A DNA stretch of 64,000 nucleotides from Neolewinella agarilytica (GCF_900110645.1 NZ_FOFB01000005.1:62001-126000), one strand, 5' to 3'. Numbered from the stretch's first letter, positions 16,942-26,090 are shown. A program made the numbers and translations. The notes: a model not told the origin generated them from the letters alone.

Positions 16942-18318
16942 CTATTCTTCCACTTCGTATTCCTTAATTTTCCGATACAAGGTCCGTTCACTGATACCCA
17001 GTTCCGCTGCCGCCTCTTTCCTGCGGCCGTTATGCTTTTTTAAAGCTTTGCCAATGAGTTCTTTTTCAGCGTTAGCCAGGCTGAGGTCTTCGTCTACAAC
17101 CTCACTCTCATCGTAGGCCCGGCGCATACTGTGATCCACAATAATGGGGTCTGCTGCCGAAGGGGAGGAGTACACAGGAGCTGAGGGTGCATGGGGCCGG
17201 CGATGGCCGTCCCGGCTGCCAGCCATACTGCCCAGATCGTTCAGTGTTACTGACGGCCGATCAACATCATTCAGCTCAACATCGTCCATGAAGCGGTCAA
17301 TCTGTTCTGCTGCCGCAGGGTAATTGCCCGGCATACTTAGCGCACGGGCCTGGGCCGCATCCGGTACCCGAAGGTCGTTGTTTCTGATCAACTCCCGAAC
17401 CAGGTTTTTCAGGTAAGCCATGTCCTCTTTCATGTCAAAGAGAACTTTGTAGAGAATTTCCCGCTCCTGCATAGACGGCCCGCCAGCGGCAGCAGGACTA
17501 TCCTCATTGCGGATGGCTGGCAAATTACGCTTCAGCAGCTGTGGCATCATTTCGGCCAGGTCCACGGCTGTCATTTCCCGCTTTTCGGACAGGATGCTAA
17601 GCCGCTCTGCGACATTCTTCAGCTCCCGGATATTCCCCGGCCAGGTGTAATTCTCCAGCAGCCAGCGGGCTTCTTCATCCAGTTGAATGGATTCAATACT
17701 TTGCTTCTCCGCAAAGTTGTTGGCGAAGTAACGGAAGAGCAGGTAGATATCTTCGGGCCGCTCCCGCAAAGAAGGCATGTCAATCGGCACCGTCGCCAAA
17801 CGGTAATACAGATCTTCGCGGAATTTACCGTCTGCCACCCGTTCCATCAGTTTGCGGTTGGTGGCCGCAACAACGCGTACATCCGTCCGCTGTACTTTAT
17901 TGGAGCCCATCCGGATGAACTCCCCGCTTTCCAGTACCCGCAGCAGGTAAGACTGGGTTTCCAGGGGCATCTCCCCGATTTCATCGAGAAAAATGGTGCC
18001 GCCGTTCAGCGTTTCGAAGTACCCTTTACGGTCTGCCCGGGCGTCCGTATAGGCTCCTTTTTCGTGGCCAAAAAGCTCGCTGTTGATGGTGCCGGGAGGT
18101 AAGGCACCGGCGTTGATGGCGATAAAGCCTTCGTGCTTACGGGTGCTGTTGTCATGAATGATCCGCGACATGACCTCTTTGCCCACACCACTTTCTCCGG
18201 TGATCAGAACCGATAGGTCAGTACTGGCAACACGCAACGCCGTTTGCAAGGCATTCTCCAGAGCGGGAGAACGACCGACGATGCCGTAGCGGCGTTTGAT
18301 GGAGTCTATCTTGGGCAT
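16942..18318 (-). CDS. Sigma-54-interaction AAA+ regulator with Fis-type HTH and altered GAFTGA loop
   Basis: A 458-residue bacterial enhancer-binding protein without an N-terminal receiver or sensor domain. The AAA+ domain starts at once: Walker A GESGVGKE at 41-48, Walker B GTIFLDEIGE at 107-116, sensor RTDVRVVAATN and the arginine-finger region FREDLYYRLATVPI. A low-complexity linker covers about 290-410. A Fis-like helix-turn-helix ends the protein (GRRKEAAAELGISERTLYRKIKEYE). The sigma-54-contacting loop reads GAYTDA at 88-93 instead of GAFTGA, with Gly replaced by Asp. That may weaken or change contact with RpoN. It follows miaB on the same strand after a palindromic gap. Targets cannot be read from the sequence. 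Confidence 0.88.
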   Translation of the reverse strand: MPKIDSIKRRYGIVGRSPALENALQTALRVASTDLSVLITGESGVGKEVMSRIIHDNSTRKHEGFIAINAGALPPGTINSELFGHEKGAYTDARADRKGYFETLNGGTIFLDEIGEMPLETQSYLLRVLESGEFIRMGSNKVQRTDVRVVAATNRKLMERVADGKFREDLYYRLATVPIDMPSLRERPEDIYLLFRYFANNFAEKQSIESIQLDEEARWLLENYTWPGNIRELKNVAERLSILSEKREMTAVDLAEMMPQLLKRNLPAIRNEDSPAAAGGPSMQEREILYKVLFDMKEDMAYLKNLVRELIRNNDLRVPDAAQARALSMPGNYPAAAEQIDRFMDDVELNDVDRPSVTLNDLGSMAGSRDGHRRPHAPSAPVYSSPSAADPIIVDHSMRRAYDESEVVDEDLSLANAEKELIGKALKKHNGRRKEAAAELGISERTLYRKIKEYEVEE

Positions 18319-18333
18319 TTTCTAGCTTTTTTT

Positions 18334-18413
18334 AACCACAGAGGTTCACGGAGGTATACACAGAGGTTCACGGAGCGAATTTCTGTGGACCTCTGTGGTT
18401 TACTTCTGTGGTT
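18334..18413. repeat. Inverted repeat with CCACAGAGGTTCACGGA units
   Basis: AACCACAGAGGTTCACGGA (18334) and a second partial unit CACAGAGGTTCACGGA pair with CCTCTGTGGTT (to 18400), then a further CTTCTGTGGTT copy. The right side enters the last codons of miaB (the tail EPQK and its stop). It is a likely transcript-end structure. The ORF end of miaB is thus partly repeat-derived. Confidence 0.65.
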
Positions 18414-19845
18414 CTACCTGTGTCCCAAATAAGGTAGCACTGGTAGAATCGTGGATGTTTACCGTAACGTAGTCTCCGGGCTTTTGCCCTTCCAGTTTGG
18501 GGAAAATTACCATCCGGTTTTGTGTCGTCCGGCCCTTCCATTCCTGGTCCGATTTCTTCGAGTCGCCTTCGATCAGGACCTTGAAGGTTTTGCCCACCTG
18601 TTCAGCGTTAAGCTTGCGGGCGATGCTGGTCTGTAACTCAATAATTTCCGTCAGACGGCGCTTTTTCACTTCCAGCGGAACATCATCTTCCAGTTTGCGT
18701 GCTGCAGGAGTGCCAGGCCGTTCACTGTAGAAAAACATGTAGCTCATAGAGTACTGAGCGTAATCTACCATGCTCACCGTGTCCTGGTGTTCTTCCTCCG
18801 TTTCTGTGCAGAAACCCGTGATGATGTCGGAACTGATCGCACAGTCGGGCATGATTTCGTAGATGCGGTCAATCTTGGCTTTATACCACTCCCGATCGTA
18901 AGTACGATTCATCAGGTCGAGGATCCGGCTGTTGCCGGACTGTACGGGCAGGTGGATGTACTTGCACACATTCTCATGGTCGCGCATGGCGTAGAGCACG
19001 TCATCCGTGATGTCTTTCGGATGGCTGGTGCTGAAGCGGATGCGCAGGTCCGGGTCTACGGCGGCGGTCATCGCTAGCAGCTCAGCGAAGTTGACGGTAT
19101 CCTCAGTTTCGGGATTCGTCCATTTATAGCTGTCGACATTCTGGCCCAGCAGGGTCACTTCCCGGAAGCCCTTGTCAAAAAGGTCCGTCGCTTCGGCTAC
19201 GATACTGAAGGCGGAGCGGCTCCGCTCCCGCCCACGGGTGTAAGGGACGACGCAGAAGGAGCACATATTGTCACATCCCCGCATAATGGAGATGAAGGCC
19301 GTTACGCCATTGCTCTGTAACCGGACGGGGCTGATATCAGCATAGGTTTCTTCCCGACTCAGGAAAACATTGACGCCCTTTTCGCCTTCTTCGGCACCGG
19401 CCACCAGGCCGGGGAGGTCACGGTAAGCATCGGGACCAACAACGATATCGACCAGCTTTTCCTCGTCGAGAAACTTAGCTTTCAGCCGTTCCGCCATGCA
19501 GCCGAGTACGCCGACCATTGTGCCGGGCTTGCGTTGTTTAACCTTGTCGAAAACCCGCAGACGCTTACGCACGGTGTCTTCGGCTTTCTCGCGAATGGAG
19601 CAGGTGTTGATCAGAATCAGGTCCGCAGCCTCCATGTCCCGGGTCGGGCCGTAGCCTGCTTCTCCGAGAATAGACGCGACGATTTCAGAATCGCTGAAGT
19701 TCATCTGGCAACCATAACTTTCTATGTAGAAATGCTTGTCGCCCGGCTTCTTTACCGCGAATTCAGCACCAAATACCTGGCCTTGCTTGCTTTCATCAAC
19801 GACCTTATTATCAAGGCCGGCGATGGTTGGATTGTCGTTGTACAT
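18400..19845 (-). CDS. miaB: tRNA-2-methylthio-N6-dimethylallyladenosine synthase
   Basis: A radical-SAM methylthiotransferase that adds a 2-methylthio group to i6A37 made by MiaA. The 481 residues contain the UPF0004 domain with cluster cysteines C46 (ESYGCQMN), C82 ([10 protein letters not shown]) and C116 (GCMAER). The radical-SAM motif CDNMCSFC has C191, C195 and C198, followed by [12 protein letters not shown]-terminal TRAM domain ([15 protein letters not shown] onward) completes it. A TACCTTTG -7 box lies 23 bases upstream of the ATG. The first 35 residues before [14 protein letters not shown] are variable in the family, so a slightly later start cannot be ruled out. Confidence 0.95.
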   Translation of the reverse strand: MYNDNPTIAGLDNKVVDESKQGQVFGAEFAVKKPGDKHFYIESYGCQMNFSDSEIVASILGEAGYGPTRDMEAADLILINTCSIREKAEDTVRKRLRVFDKVKQRKPGTMVGVLGCMAERLKAKFLDEEKLVDIVVGPDAYRDLPGLVAGAEEGEKGVNVFLSREETYADISPVRLQSNGVTAFISIMRGCDNMCSFCVVPYTRGRERSRSAFSIVAEATDLFDKGFREVTLLGQNVDSYKWTNPETEDTVNFAELLAMTAAVDPDLRIRFSTSHPKDITDDVLYAMRDHENVCKYIHLPVQSGNSRILDLMNRTYDREWYKAKIDRIYEIMPDCAISSDIITGFCTETEEEHQDTVSMVDYAQYSMSYMFFYSERPGTPAARKLEDDVPLEVKKRRLTEIIELQTSIARKLNAEQVGKTFKVLIEGDSKKSDQEWKGRTTQNRMVIFPKLEGQKPGDYVTVNIHDSTSATLFGTQVEPQK

Positions 19846-19867
19846 TTGTTTGCACCCTTTAGTGGGG

Positions 19868-19875
19868 CAAAGGTA
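19868..19875 (-). promoter_or_regulatory. Bacteroidota -7 promoter box TACCTTTG for miaB
   Basis: Perfect TAnnTTTG on the minus strand, placing a transcription start near 19861, about 16 bases before the miaB ATG. No well-spaced -33 TTTG was found. Confidence 0.5.
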
Positions 19876-20076
19876 CGGCGATTAGCTGACAGATTGGCAG
19901 GAAATGCAAAGTTGTTTTGATTGTCCCGTAAGCCTGGAGATCTTTCCTCAGCCTTGTGGGCGGGTATACGGATGGTAAGGGGTATAGCTTACCGGAGCAT
20001 CTTGCGATACAGATACTTTTCTCCACCTTCTTTTAGACCTTTGCTTACTTTGCGGACTTAACCAGCACGGAAGCAG

Positions 20077-20538
20077 ATGGAAGAAGGATTACAGCTAAAG
20101 AAGGGGCTTATTGAGCATTGTCATGCTCATGTAGACGAAAGAATGTCAACCATCACCCGTTCTTTGCGGAGCATTGAAGAGTCCCGGAATGGAGAGACTA
20201 AATCCAGTGCCGGAGATAAATTCGAAACCGGCCGGGCGATGATGCAGATGGAGGAAGCCAAACTTAACGCGCAGTTGGGCGAAGTGATGAAGCTGCGGGA
20301 GACCATGGCGGGAGTGAAAGAAACGGCCTCCGGAGATCGCATTGCCACGGGCAGCCTGGTGGCTACCAACCGGGGTTTGTACTTTTTGGCCGTTGGAATC
20401 GGTAAGGTTAAGCTCGGCGGCAGAACGATTTTCTGCACTTCTCTGACGGCTCCCATCGGGCTGCAACTACACGGTAAGCAGGTGGGGGAGTCCTTTACGT
20501 TTAATGAATTGGACTTTGAAGTGCTGGGGGTGGTGTAG
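20077..20538 (+). CDS. GreA/GreB-like small protein
   Basis: A 153-residue cytosolic protein. An N-terminal helical hairpin (about 1-85) holds ETKSSAGDKFETGRAMMQME, resembling the Gre coiled coil with its acidic tip. A small beta domain follows (GSLVATNRGLYFLAVGIGKVKLGG, then PIGLQLHGKQVGESFTF), matching the FKBP-like C-terminal fold of Gre factors (the GxxLxGKxxGD type loop). Bacteroidota homologues are often labelled 3-oxoacyl-ACP synthase; no ketosynthase motif exists here, so that label is rejected. A role in RNA polymerase backtracking is plausible but unproven. The gene is divergent from miaB, and a dispersed element follows its stop. Confidence 0.7.
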   Translation: MEEGLQLKKGLIEHCHAHVDERMSTITRSLRSIEESRNGETKSSAGDKFETGRAMMQMEEAKLNAQLGEVMKLRETMAGVKETASGDRIATGSLVATNRGLYFLAVGIGKVKLGGRTIFCTSLTAPIGLQLHGKQVGESFTFNELDFEVLGVV

Positions 20539-20543
20539 TAGAA

Positions 20544-20585
20544 AGGCGCAGCCGCAGGTGCGTAGCGGGGTTAAAGGAGCAAGGT
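20544..20585 (+). repeat. Dispersed element, family 1, single copy (after the Gre-like gene)
   Basis: AAGGCGCAGCCGCAGGTGCG, spacer, TTAAAGGAGCAAGG. It lies between the convergent ends of the Gre-like gene and dapF. Confidence 0.7.
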
Positions 20586-20602
20586 AGCTTAAGCTCTACA
20601 CT

Positions 20603-21385
20603 TCAGATTTCTCCCTTAAACACGCTCTCCGCAGGCCCCTCCAGCCAGATGTTGCTGTATTGCCCCTCTTTATGCGTTCCGCTGACGGCGAGGAGGCCTC
20701 CTTTTGCCCGGACGGGAATGCGGAAGTCTCCCGTCGGAGCATTGATACGATGCACTGCAGCAATGGCCGCAGCCGTTACGCCGGTGCCACAGGCGAGCGT
20801 TTCGTCTTCCACACCACGCTCGTAGGTCGCGATGCTTAATCCATTAATGTCTCCGCTAACAAAGTTGACGTTGATGCCTTCCGCCGCGTAGGGCGGAGAT
20901 TGCCGAATGGCCCGGCCGCGGGAGACAATGTCTACCAAGGCCGCATCCGCCACGAAAGCGATGTAGTGCGGGCTGCCGGTGTCGAGCACAAAAGCTTCTG
21001 CTCTAGGGCTGCTGATGGAGGCTACGTCGATCATCTCCAGGGTAACGTTCCCGTTGGGTAAGATCTTTGCCCGGTGAGGTCCGTCAACGGCGAGGAAATT
21101 GTATTCGTCCTTATGGATGCCAAGGTCGTGCGCGAAGCGCACAATGCAGCGACCTCCGTTCCCACACATCGAACTCGGCGCTCCGTCGGAGTTATAATAG
21201 ACCATTTCAAAGTCGTACTCAGCGTGGCTTCTCAATAGCATAAGGCCATCGGCTCCGATGCCGAAGTGGCGGGCACAGTAGCCGGCGATGGTTGGCTGAT
21301 CCAACTGTGTCAGCAGGTCGCCGTCCCTGTCGTCCAATAAGATGAAATCGTTGCCGGCGCCATGGTATTTGTGAAAGGTGGGCAT
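20603..21385 (-). CDS. dapF: Diaminopimelate epimerase
   Basis: DapF converts LL- to meso-diaminopimelate, the precursor of lysine and peptidoglycan cross-links. The 260 residues hold both catalytic cysteines: C74 in SSMCGNGGRC and C199 in ETLACGTGV. The N-terminal FHKYHGAGNDF block and the substrate loops GSPHYIAF and YERGVEDE are also present. LysA, which uses its product, is encoded at 36166-37419. A small membrane-protein gene ends 39 bases upstream on the same strand and may be co-transcribed. Confidence 0.95.
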   Translation of the reverse strand: MPTFHKYHGAGNDFILLDDRDGDLLTQLDQPTIAGYCARHFGIGADGLMLLRSHAEYDFEMVYYNSDGAPSSMCGNGGRCIVRFAHDLGIHKDEYNFLAVDGPHRAKILPNGNVTLEMIDVASISSPRAEAFVLDTGSPHYIAFVADAALVDIVSRGRAIRQSPPYAAEGINVNFVSGDINGLSIATYERGVEDETLACGTGVTAAAIAAVHRINAPTGDFRIPVRAKGGLLAVSGTHKEGQYSNIWLEGPAESVFKGEI

Positions 21386-21424
21386 TTTGCGGTATTTCTG
21401 GGAGTTAGCGGCGGAGAAGTTGTT

Positions 21425-21652
21425 CTATTGGCGGAAGGTAGTGTCCTGATCGGCAGCACCGGCCGGCGCGTAGCGGGCTTTCTCTTCCTCACTTTCCAGC
21501 GGGTCATCAAACCCGAGTGGAACATCCATCGTGTAATGGCGGTAGGCGATTACGGCCGAAAAGAGAAGGATTACCCCCAGGCCAATAAACGAAATCTTCC
21601 AGCCAAAAATGTTACCGATGTATTCGCCGTCGTAGGGGTCTTTGTCTTCCAT
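21425..21652 (-). CDS. Small single-helix membrane protein, unknown function
   Basis: A 75-residue protein with an acidic N-terminus (MEDKDPYDGEYIG), one clear membrane helix (KISFIGLGVILLFSAVIAYR, residues 19-38) and a charged C-tail. I do not recognise a family. It is preferred over the overlapping plus-strand frame because that frame has no protein character here. It also lies upstream of dapF on the same strand with short spacing. No lipobox or signal-cleavage site is seen. Confidence 0.55.
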   Translation of the reverse strand: MEDKDPYDGEYIGNIFGWKISFIGLGVILLFSAVIAYRHYTMDVPLGFDDPLESEEEKARYAPAGAADQDTTFRQ

Positions 21653-21754
21653 GCCGCAAAGATAGAGCGATCATGGGATAGAATGATGAAATTGACAATT
21701 CTATGCCGCGGGGCATTACACTATTCCATCTGTGGCGGACGTTTCCCTACCCGA

Positions 21755-22900
21755 ATGAAAGTATCTCAGTTAATAACCCTTTTTGCTTGCTGTCTTTTGT
21801 CAGCAGCTCTGGCTCTCCTTGCTCAACAAACCTTCTTTGCACCAGCGGTAAGCGCCCCTGATTCTTCCTCCCTGTCAGTTGCAGAAAGGAATGATGTAGC
21901 CAGGCGGTCTTTTGCCAAAGGTCTGCCCGCGGATTTTACCACTTCGGCCAAAGCGGTTACGCCCGCAGTAGTATTCCTGCGTGCTTATCCTTCCTCCGTC
22001 AGCCGGTTTGAACCAGGACCAAGAGGATCAATTACGGGCTCCGGCGTGATCATTGATGAACGAGGCTTAATTGCCACTAACCGGCACGTGATTGAAGACG
22101 CTAACCGGATTCGTATTGTACTGGGGGACAAGCGGGAATACGACGCAACTTTGATTGGGGAAGACGAAAGCACGGATCTTGCCTTGCTGAAGATCAAGCC
22201 GGAAGGCAAGCTCCCTTACCTGACTTTCGGCGACAGCGATAGCCTGCAGGTAGGAGAATGGGTACTGGCGGTGGGAAATCCCTTTAGCCTGAATTCTACC
22301 GTCACGGCCGGGATTGTTTCGGGGAAAGGACGAAGTATTGATGTACTGGAGCCAGAAGACCGAATTGAAAGCTTCATCCAAACGGATGCTGCCGTAAACC
22401 CCGGAAACAGCGGTGGCGCACTGGTGAATACTTCCGGAGATTTGATCGGGATCAATACTGCCATCCTCTCCAGCAGTGGCCGCCATCAGGGCTTTGCCTT
22501 TGCCATCCCGGGGAACCTGGCGCAGCGGGTGCTGGAGGACCTTCGGGATTTTGGCGAAGTTCGCCGGGCCGTACTTGGCGCCTACATTCAGGGCGTGAAT
22601 GCTGCTCAGGCAAAAAGCCTGGGGCTAAAGGCGGCCCGTGGAGTCCTGATCACCGGATTACGGGATAACAGTCCGGCGCTCCGCGGCGGACTAAAAGTTG
22701 ATGACGTCATCACCGCAATCAACGGTACGGCCATTAACTCCGCCAGCGAGTTTCAGGAACAACTCAGCCGCTACCGGCCCGGTGACCGGATTCGGGTAAA
22801 TTATGTCCGCAATGGTCGCGCACTGTCACTGAAAGTTTTGCTGAGGGATAAGAACAATAACCCCCGGAAGCTGGTGGGGCGGGAGGAGGTGCAGGATTAG
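21755..22900 (+). CDS. HtrA/DegP-like periplasmic serine protease
   Basis: A 381-residue S1C protease for envelope protein quality control. An N-terminal signal or anchor helix (LITLFACCLLSAALALLAQQ) precedes a trypsin-like domain with catalytic H111 (TNRHVIED), D141 (STDLALLK) and S219 (GNSGGAL). One PDZ domain follows at about 280-365 (ARGVLITGLRDNSPALRGGL, VDDVITAINGTAI). The single PDZ domain makes it DegS-like in layout, although the family in Bacteroidota is generally just called HtrA. The frame is open back to 21362, but the upstream part overlaps the minus-strand small membrane protein and lacks family features. The Met before KVSQLITLF is therefore the start. Confidence 0.9.
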   Translation: MKVSQLITLFACCLLSAALALLAQQTFFAPAVSAPDSSSLSVAERNDVARRSFAKGLPADFTTSAKAVTPAVVFLRAYPSSVSRFEPGPRGSITGSGVIIDERGLIATNRHVIEDANRIRIVLGDKREYDATLIGEDESTDLALLKIKPEGKLPYLTFGDSDSLQVGEWVLAVGNPFSLNSTVTAGIVSGKGRSIDVLEPEDRIESFIQTDAAVNPGNSGGALVNTSGDLIGINTAILSSSGRHQGFAFAIPGNLAQRVLEDLRDFGEVRRAVLGAYIQGVNAAQAKSLGLKAARGVLITGLRDNSPALRGGLKVDDVITAINGTAINSASEFQEQLSRYRPGDRIRVNYVRNGRALSLKVLLRDKNNNPRKLVGREEVQD

Positions 22901-22927
22901 GAGCCGAAGGCTTTTTCAGAGGCTGCA

Positions 22928-23305
22928 CTAGACCACCCCATTCCCATGCGCCATTTCCTTCGGCACCTGCTGAATCGCATCCCAATGCTCCACAATCTTG
23001 CCGTTTTCGTTGAAGCGGAAAAAATCCATGGTGACGTATTGGTCATTCCCTGGCCAAATCTGATGAGTGTGTAAGGCTACGAGGTCTCCCTCTCCGATTA
23101 CCCGCAGGAATTTGATGGATTTCTCGGGGTACTCTTTCTGCATTCGGTTGAAATAGTCGATGAATCCCTTCAGTCCATCGGCTACGTCCGGGTTGTGTTG
23201 GATGTATTGATCACCAACATAAAGTTCTACCGCTTTTGTGGGGTCTCCCTCGTAGGCCATTTTGTAAAACGCTACGGCATTCTTCTTATTTTTGTCAGTG
23301 TCCAT
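22928..23305 (-). CDS. SnoaL-like/NTF2-fold protein
   Basis: A 125-residue protein with the cone-shaped NTF2-like fold pattern: helix NAVAFYKMAYEGDPTKAVELY, the YIQHNPDVADGLKGFIDYF strand-loop and VALHTHQIWPG, then MDFFRFNENGKIVEHWDAIQQVP at the end. This resembles the SnoaL-like predicted aldol condensase/isomerase group (COG4922 type), which includes many uncharacterised small enzymes. No partner genes hint at a substrate. It is transcribed toward the htrA end. Confidence 0.75.
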   Translation of the reverse strand: MDTDKNKKNAVAFYKMAYEGDPTKAVELYVGDQYIQHNPDVADGLKGFIDYFNRMQKEYPEKSIKFLRVIGEGDLVALHTHQIWPGNDQYVTMDFFRFNENGKIVEHWDAIQQVPKEMAHGNGVV

Positions 23306-23477
23306 ATTGGTTTGATTTAAGTCATTGAGACTTGTTTACCGCTGGTAAAAAGTACTACAATGACAACTATGAAGATAAAACCCGCCGTGCTGGTAGTTGG
23401 TTTGTCGTTTTCATTTCGTCGTCTATATAAAGCTGATTGTTCATCGAAAATTAGCCAGCCGATGACTCGTTAACGTT

Positions 23478-23485
23478 TATCTTTG
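23478..23485 (+). promoter_or_regulatory. Bacteroidota -7 promoter box TATCTTTG
   Basis: Perfect TAnnTTTG, 25 bases before the ATG of the ABC ATPase gene. It would give a short leader of roughly 20 bases. Confidence 0.5.
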
Positions 23486-23510
23486 GCCTACACCAACTCT
23501 TCGACAAGCA

Positions 23511-24275
23511 ATGTCAGTTATCCGCATACGTAATCTCCGAAAGGCCTATTTCCAAAAGAAAGTTCTGCACGGCATTGATCTTGAGGTAGAGGCCGGTCAG
23601 ATCGTCGGCTATATCGGTGGTAATGGAGCGGGGAAATCAACGACGATCCGCATTTTAGCCGGGCTGGATTCCCGTTTTGATGGCGAGGTGGAAGTCATGG
23701 GGTTCGACGTGCAAAAGAACCCCATCGAAGTTAAGCGACGGATTGGTTACATCCCCGAAGCAGCCGACATTTACGAGATGCTTTCCCCCAGGGAATTCTA
23801 TGAACTGGTGGGTGGGCTGCAGGATCTACCCTGGGAAATTACCCTGAAGCGATCTCAACGACTGGAAGAATACCTGCAGCTTAGTTATGGTGAAGATCAA
23901 CGCATCGACAGTTTCTCCAAGGGGATGAAACAGAAGGTATTGCTCATCAGCGGACTGCTGCACGACCCTGACCTCATCTTTCTGGATGAGCCCCTGGCCG
24001 GCCTGGACGCCAACAGCGTCATCCGTGTCAAAGAGTTGCTGCAGAACCTGACGGAGCGTGGCAAGACCATCTTCTACAGCTCTCATATCATGGAAGTGGT
24101 CGAGAAAATCAGCGACCGCATCATTTTGCTGGACAAGGGCAAGATCGTTGCCAATGGCACCTTCGCCGAGATCAACGCCCAGGTGCGTAGTGGCAGCCTG
24201 GAGAACCTCTTTTCTGAACTGACGGGTGCTGGTAACGAGTCCATCTCCGACTTTGATTTTACCGCCGATGAATAA
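23511..24275 (+). CDS. ABC transporter ATP-binding protein (ABC-2 type exporter)
   Basis: A 254-residue ATPase with Walker A GGNGAGKST (36-44), signature FSKGMKQKV, Walker B DLIFLDEPLAGLD and an H-loop in IFYSSHIMEVVEK. The order and the SKGM signature are typical of drug/lipid or antibiotic-type ABC-2 exporters (CcmA/COG1131). It overlaps the permease gene by 8 bases, so the two products probably form one transporter. The substrate is unknown. Confidence 0.92.
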   Translation: MSVIRIRNLRKAYFQKKVLHGIDLEVEAGQIVGYIGGNGAGKSTTIRILAGLDSRFDGEVEVMGFDVQKNPIEVKRRIGYIPEAADIYEMLSPREFYELVGGLQDLPWEITLKRSQRLEEYLQLSYGEDQRIDSFSKGMKQKVLLISGLLHDPDLIFLDEPLAGLDANSVIRVKELLQNLTERGKTIFYSSHIMEVVEKISDRIILLDKGKIVANGTFAEINAQVRSGSLENLFSELTGAGNESISDFDFTADE

Positions 24276-25947
24276 GCTGTTTGTCTGGCTGGTAGGTCTG
24301 GCCAACCCTCTCTGGAGCCGCCTGGGGGCGGATCCCAAAGCGATCTCTCTTATCCTCTCCGCCAAGCTTAAAATGGATGACCGGGGTGGCTTCGCCATGG
24401 GGCGCCAACAATCGAAAAAGTCGGGGATGCAGGCCTTTGTCTACCTCTTCATCGCCATGTTCGGCGTCTTCTTGGTTATGATCTTTAATTTGGTGAATGA
24501 CGTGCCCACCGCTCTGGGGTTCGTCTTCTCATTCTGGATGATCTACATCGGCCTGATGCTCATTACGGAGATGAGTGAAAACCTCTTTGATCAGCGGGAT
24601 TTATACGTACTGCTAAGTCGCCCCATTAATGACCTGACGCTCAGTTTATCCCGCATCCTGCACATTGGGGTGTTTGCCAGTAAGTTCGGGCTGTGTCTTG
24701 GAGTGCCAACGGGCATCTACTTTCTGGGCTGGGTAGGAGTGTGGCCGTTCTTTGTCTACCTGCTGCTTTCGGTGTTTACCTTATTGATTACGATGACGGG
24801 CACCCTGGTGTTTTACCTGATCTTACTTCGGCGGGTAGCCCCGGAGCGGGTGAAAAAAATAGTCGGCTATTTCCAGATTGTGGCAACGTTCATTTTCTTC
24901 ATCGCTTACCAACTGCCCAGCCTGGTGGGTGACATTTCCCAGTTTAAAGAACTGGTGCTGGTCGGAGAGCCCTTAGGCTTTGCCTTTCCCGGCTTATGGC
25001 TGGGTGGGCTGTATAAGGCAATGACACAATTGGGGGGAGGCTGGATGACCTTTGCCCAGGCAGGAATAGCCGTCGTCGCGGCCGTTGGTGGCCTATGGTT
25101 TTATGTACGGCAAAGCAGGGGCTATGCAGACCGTTTGTTAGCGCTTCGGGAGGTAGGCTCCGTTACGGTTGATGATCTGCCCGCCAGCGGGAAAAAGATC
25201 AAGGGTTCACCCATCCGGGATCGTCTGGCCAGTTGGCTTACAGCCCCGAATCTGGAGCGGGTGTCTTTCAACTTTCACTGGAACGTTATGCTGCGGGACC
25301 TCACCTTCAAGCAGCGGACTTACCCCGCCATGGTTTATATGCCGGTCGTTTTAGTTATCACGGTTTTCCGGGATGCCTTCACCGGAGAGGAAGCCTTTTC
25401 TGTTGGGGAAGGGACGATGCTGATGCTGCTTTACTTCGTTATCTGGATTATCGTCATTCCCCTCGGGCAGACCAAGGTCAGTGACCAATACCGCGCTGCC
25501 TGGATCTTTGAGGCAACGGCCAATCCCTATCCTCATCGCATTAAGTATGGTCAGTTGATGGCCGTATTGGGCATGTTCTTTTTGCCAACCGCCATTTTGG
25601 TGTATAGCGTGGTATTAGCCTACTGGGGCCCGTCTTATTGGTTGGATGTTGTGCTTGGCTGCGGAAATGCCATTCTGTTTGCCATGATCTACAATGTGGT
25701 GGATAGTGGCCATCCCTTCTCCCGGGCTAAGGATGATTCCAAGTTTTCCAATTTCGGTCCTCTGTTGATCGTCAGTCTCCTGGCTCCCCTTTTTGGCTTC
25801 GGACATTATTACCTCCGGGAGATTCCCTATGCCTTGCCGGTGTCAGCGGTGATCGTCTGGGGGATGGTCATCGGCTGGATGTACTGGATGAGGAATGCGA
25901 AGGGCGCGGCCGCAGGTGCCATGGAAGTTGAAGGAGCAGGGTGGTGA
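24268..25947 (+). CDS. ABC exporter permease subunit
   Basis: A 559-residue membrane protein with about 11-12 hydrophobic helices, including AFVYLFIAMFGVFLVMIFNL near 55 and VLVITVFRDAF near 360. A cytosolic middle section lies at about 290-340. It lacks a clear named domain; the size and pairing suggest a long ABC-2 permease. The start is the ATG in the overlap with the ATPase gene. The reading frame opens 14 codons earlier, inside the ATPase. The tail after YWMRNA (KGAAAGAMEVEGAGW) is encoded by a dispersed-element copy, so the native C-terminus has been replaced or extended. Confidence 0.8.
   Translation: MNKLFVWLVGLANPLWSRLGADPKAISLILSAKLKMDDRGGFAMGRQQSKKSGMQAFVYLFIAMFGVFLVMIFNLVNDVPTALGFVFSFWMIYIGLMLITEMSENLFDQRDLYVLLSRPINDLTLSLSRILHIGVFASKFGLCLGVPTGIYFLGWVGVWPFFVYLLLSVFTLLITMTGTLVFYLILLRRVAPERVKKIVGYFQIVATFIFFIAYQLPSLVGDISQFKELVLVGEPLGFAFPGLWLGGLYKAMTQLGGGWMTFAQAGIAVVAAVGGLWFYVRQSRGYADRLLALREVGSVTVDDLPASGKKIKGSPIRDRLASWLTAPNLERVSFNFHWNVMLRDLTFKQRTYPAMVYMPVVLVITVFRDAFTGEEAFSVGEGTMLMLLYFVIWIIVIPLGQTKVSDQYRAAWIFEATANPYPHRIKYGQLMAVLGMFFLPTAILVYSVVLAYWGPSYWLDVVLGCGNAILFAMIYNVVDSGHPFSRAKDDSKFSNFGPLLIVSLLAPLFGFGHYYLREIPYALPVSAVIVWGMVIGWMYWMRNAKGAAAGAMEVEGAGW
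25902..25943 (+). repeat. Dispersed element, family 1, copy forming the permease C-terminus
   Basis: GGGCGCGGCCGCAGGTGCC, then GGAAGTTGAAGGAGCAGGG. It is entirely within the last codons of the permease gene, in frame, with the stop directly after it. Confidence 0.8.
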
Positions 25948-25950
25948 TTG

Positions 25951-26090
25951 GTGGAGACGCTATGCGTCGATCCGCGAACGGGGCCGAAGGCTCCCGGAGT
26001 GTATTTCGTTTTTGAGCAGTGGTTGCTGACACGGTCAAAGTCGCTTTCGCTCCCTTGCCCGGCTCGACGCATAGCGTCTCGACCAATGAC
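25951..26090. repeat. Long inverted repeat GAGACGCTATGCGTCGA / TCGACGCATAGCGTCTC
   Basis: Arms near 25953 and 26060, about 90 bases apart, pair perfectly over 17 bases. Each arm is itself partly palindromic. It fills the gap between the exporter operon and the M20 gene and could end the upstream transcript. Confidence 0.65.

Noticed and set aside
16725-16991. Minus-strand 88-codon frame as a possible GG-leader cargo for the ABC exporter
   Set aside because: It runs through the inverted dispersed-element pair, has no double-glycine leader, and reads as repeat-derived sequence.
20077-20538. 3-oxoacyl-ACP synthase label
   Set aside because: No ketosynthase motif or catalytic Cys; length and motifs fit a Gre-like protein.
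21362-21754. Long upstream extension of the HtrA frame
   Set aside because: It overlaps the small membrane protein on the other strand and shows no family similarity; a clean signal peptide begins at 21755.
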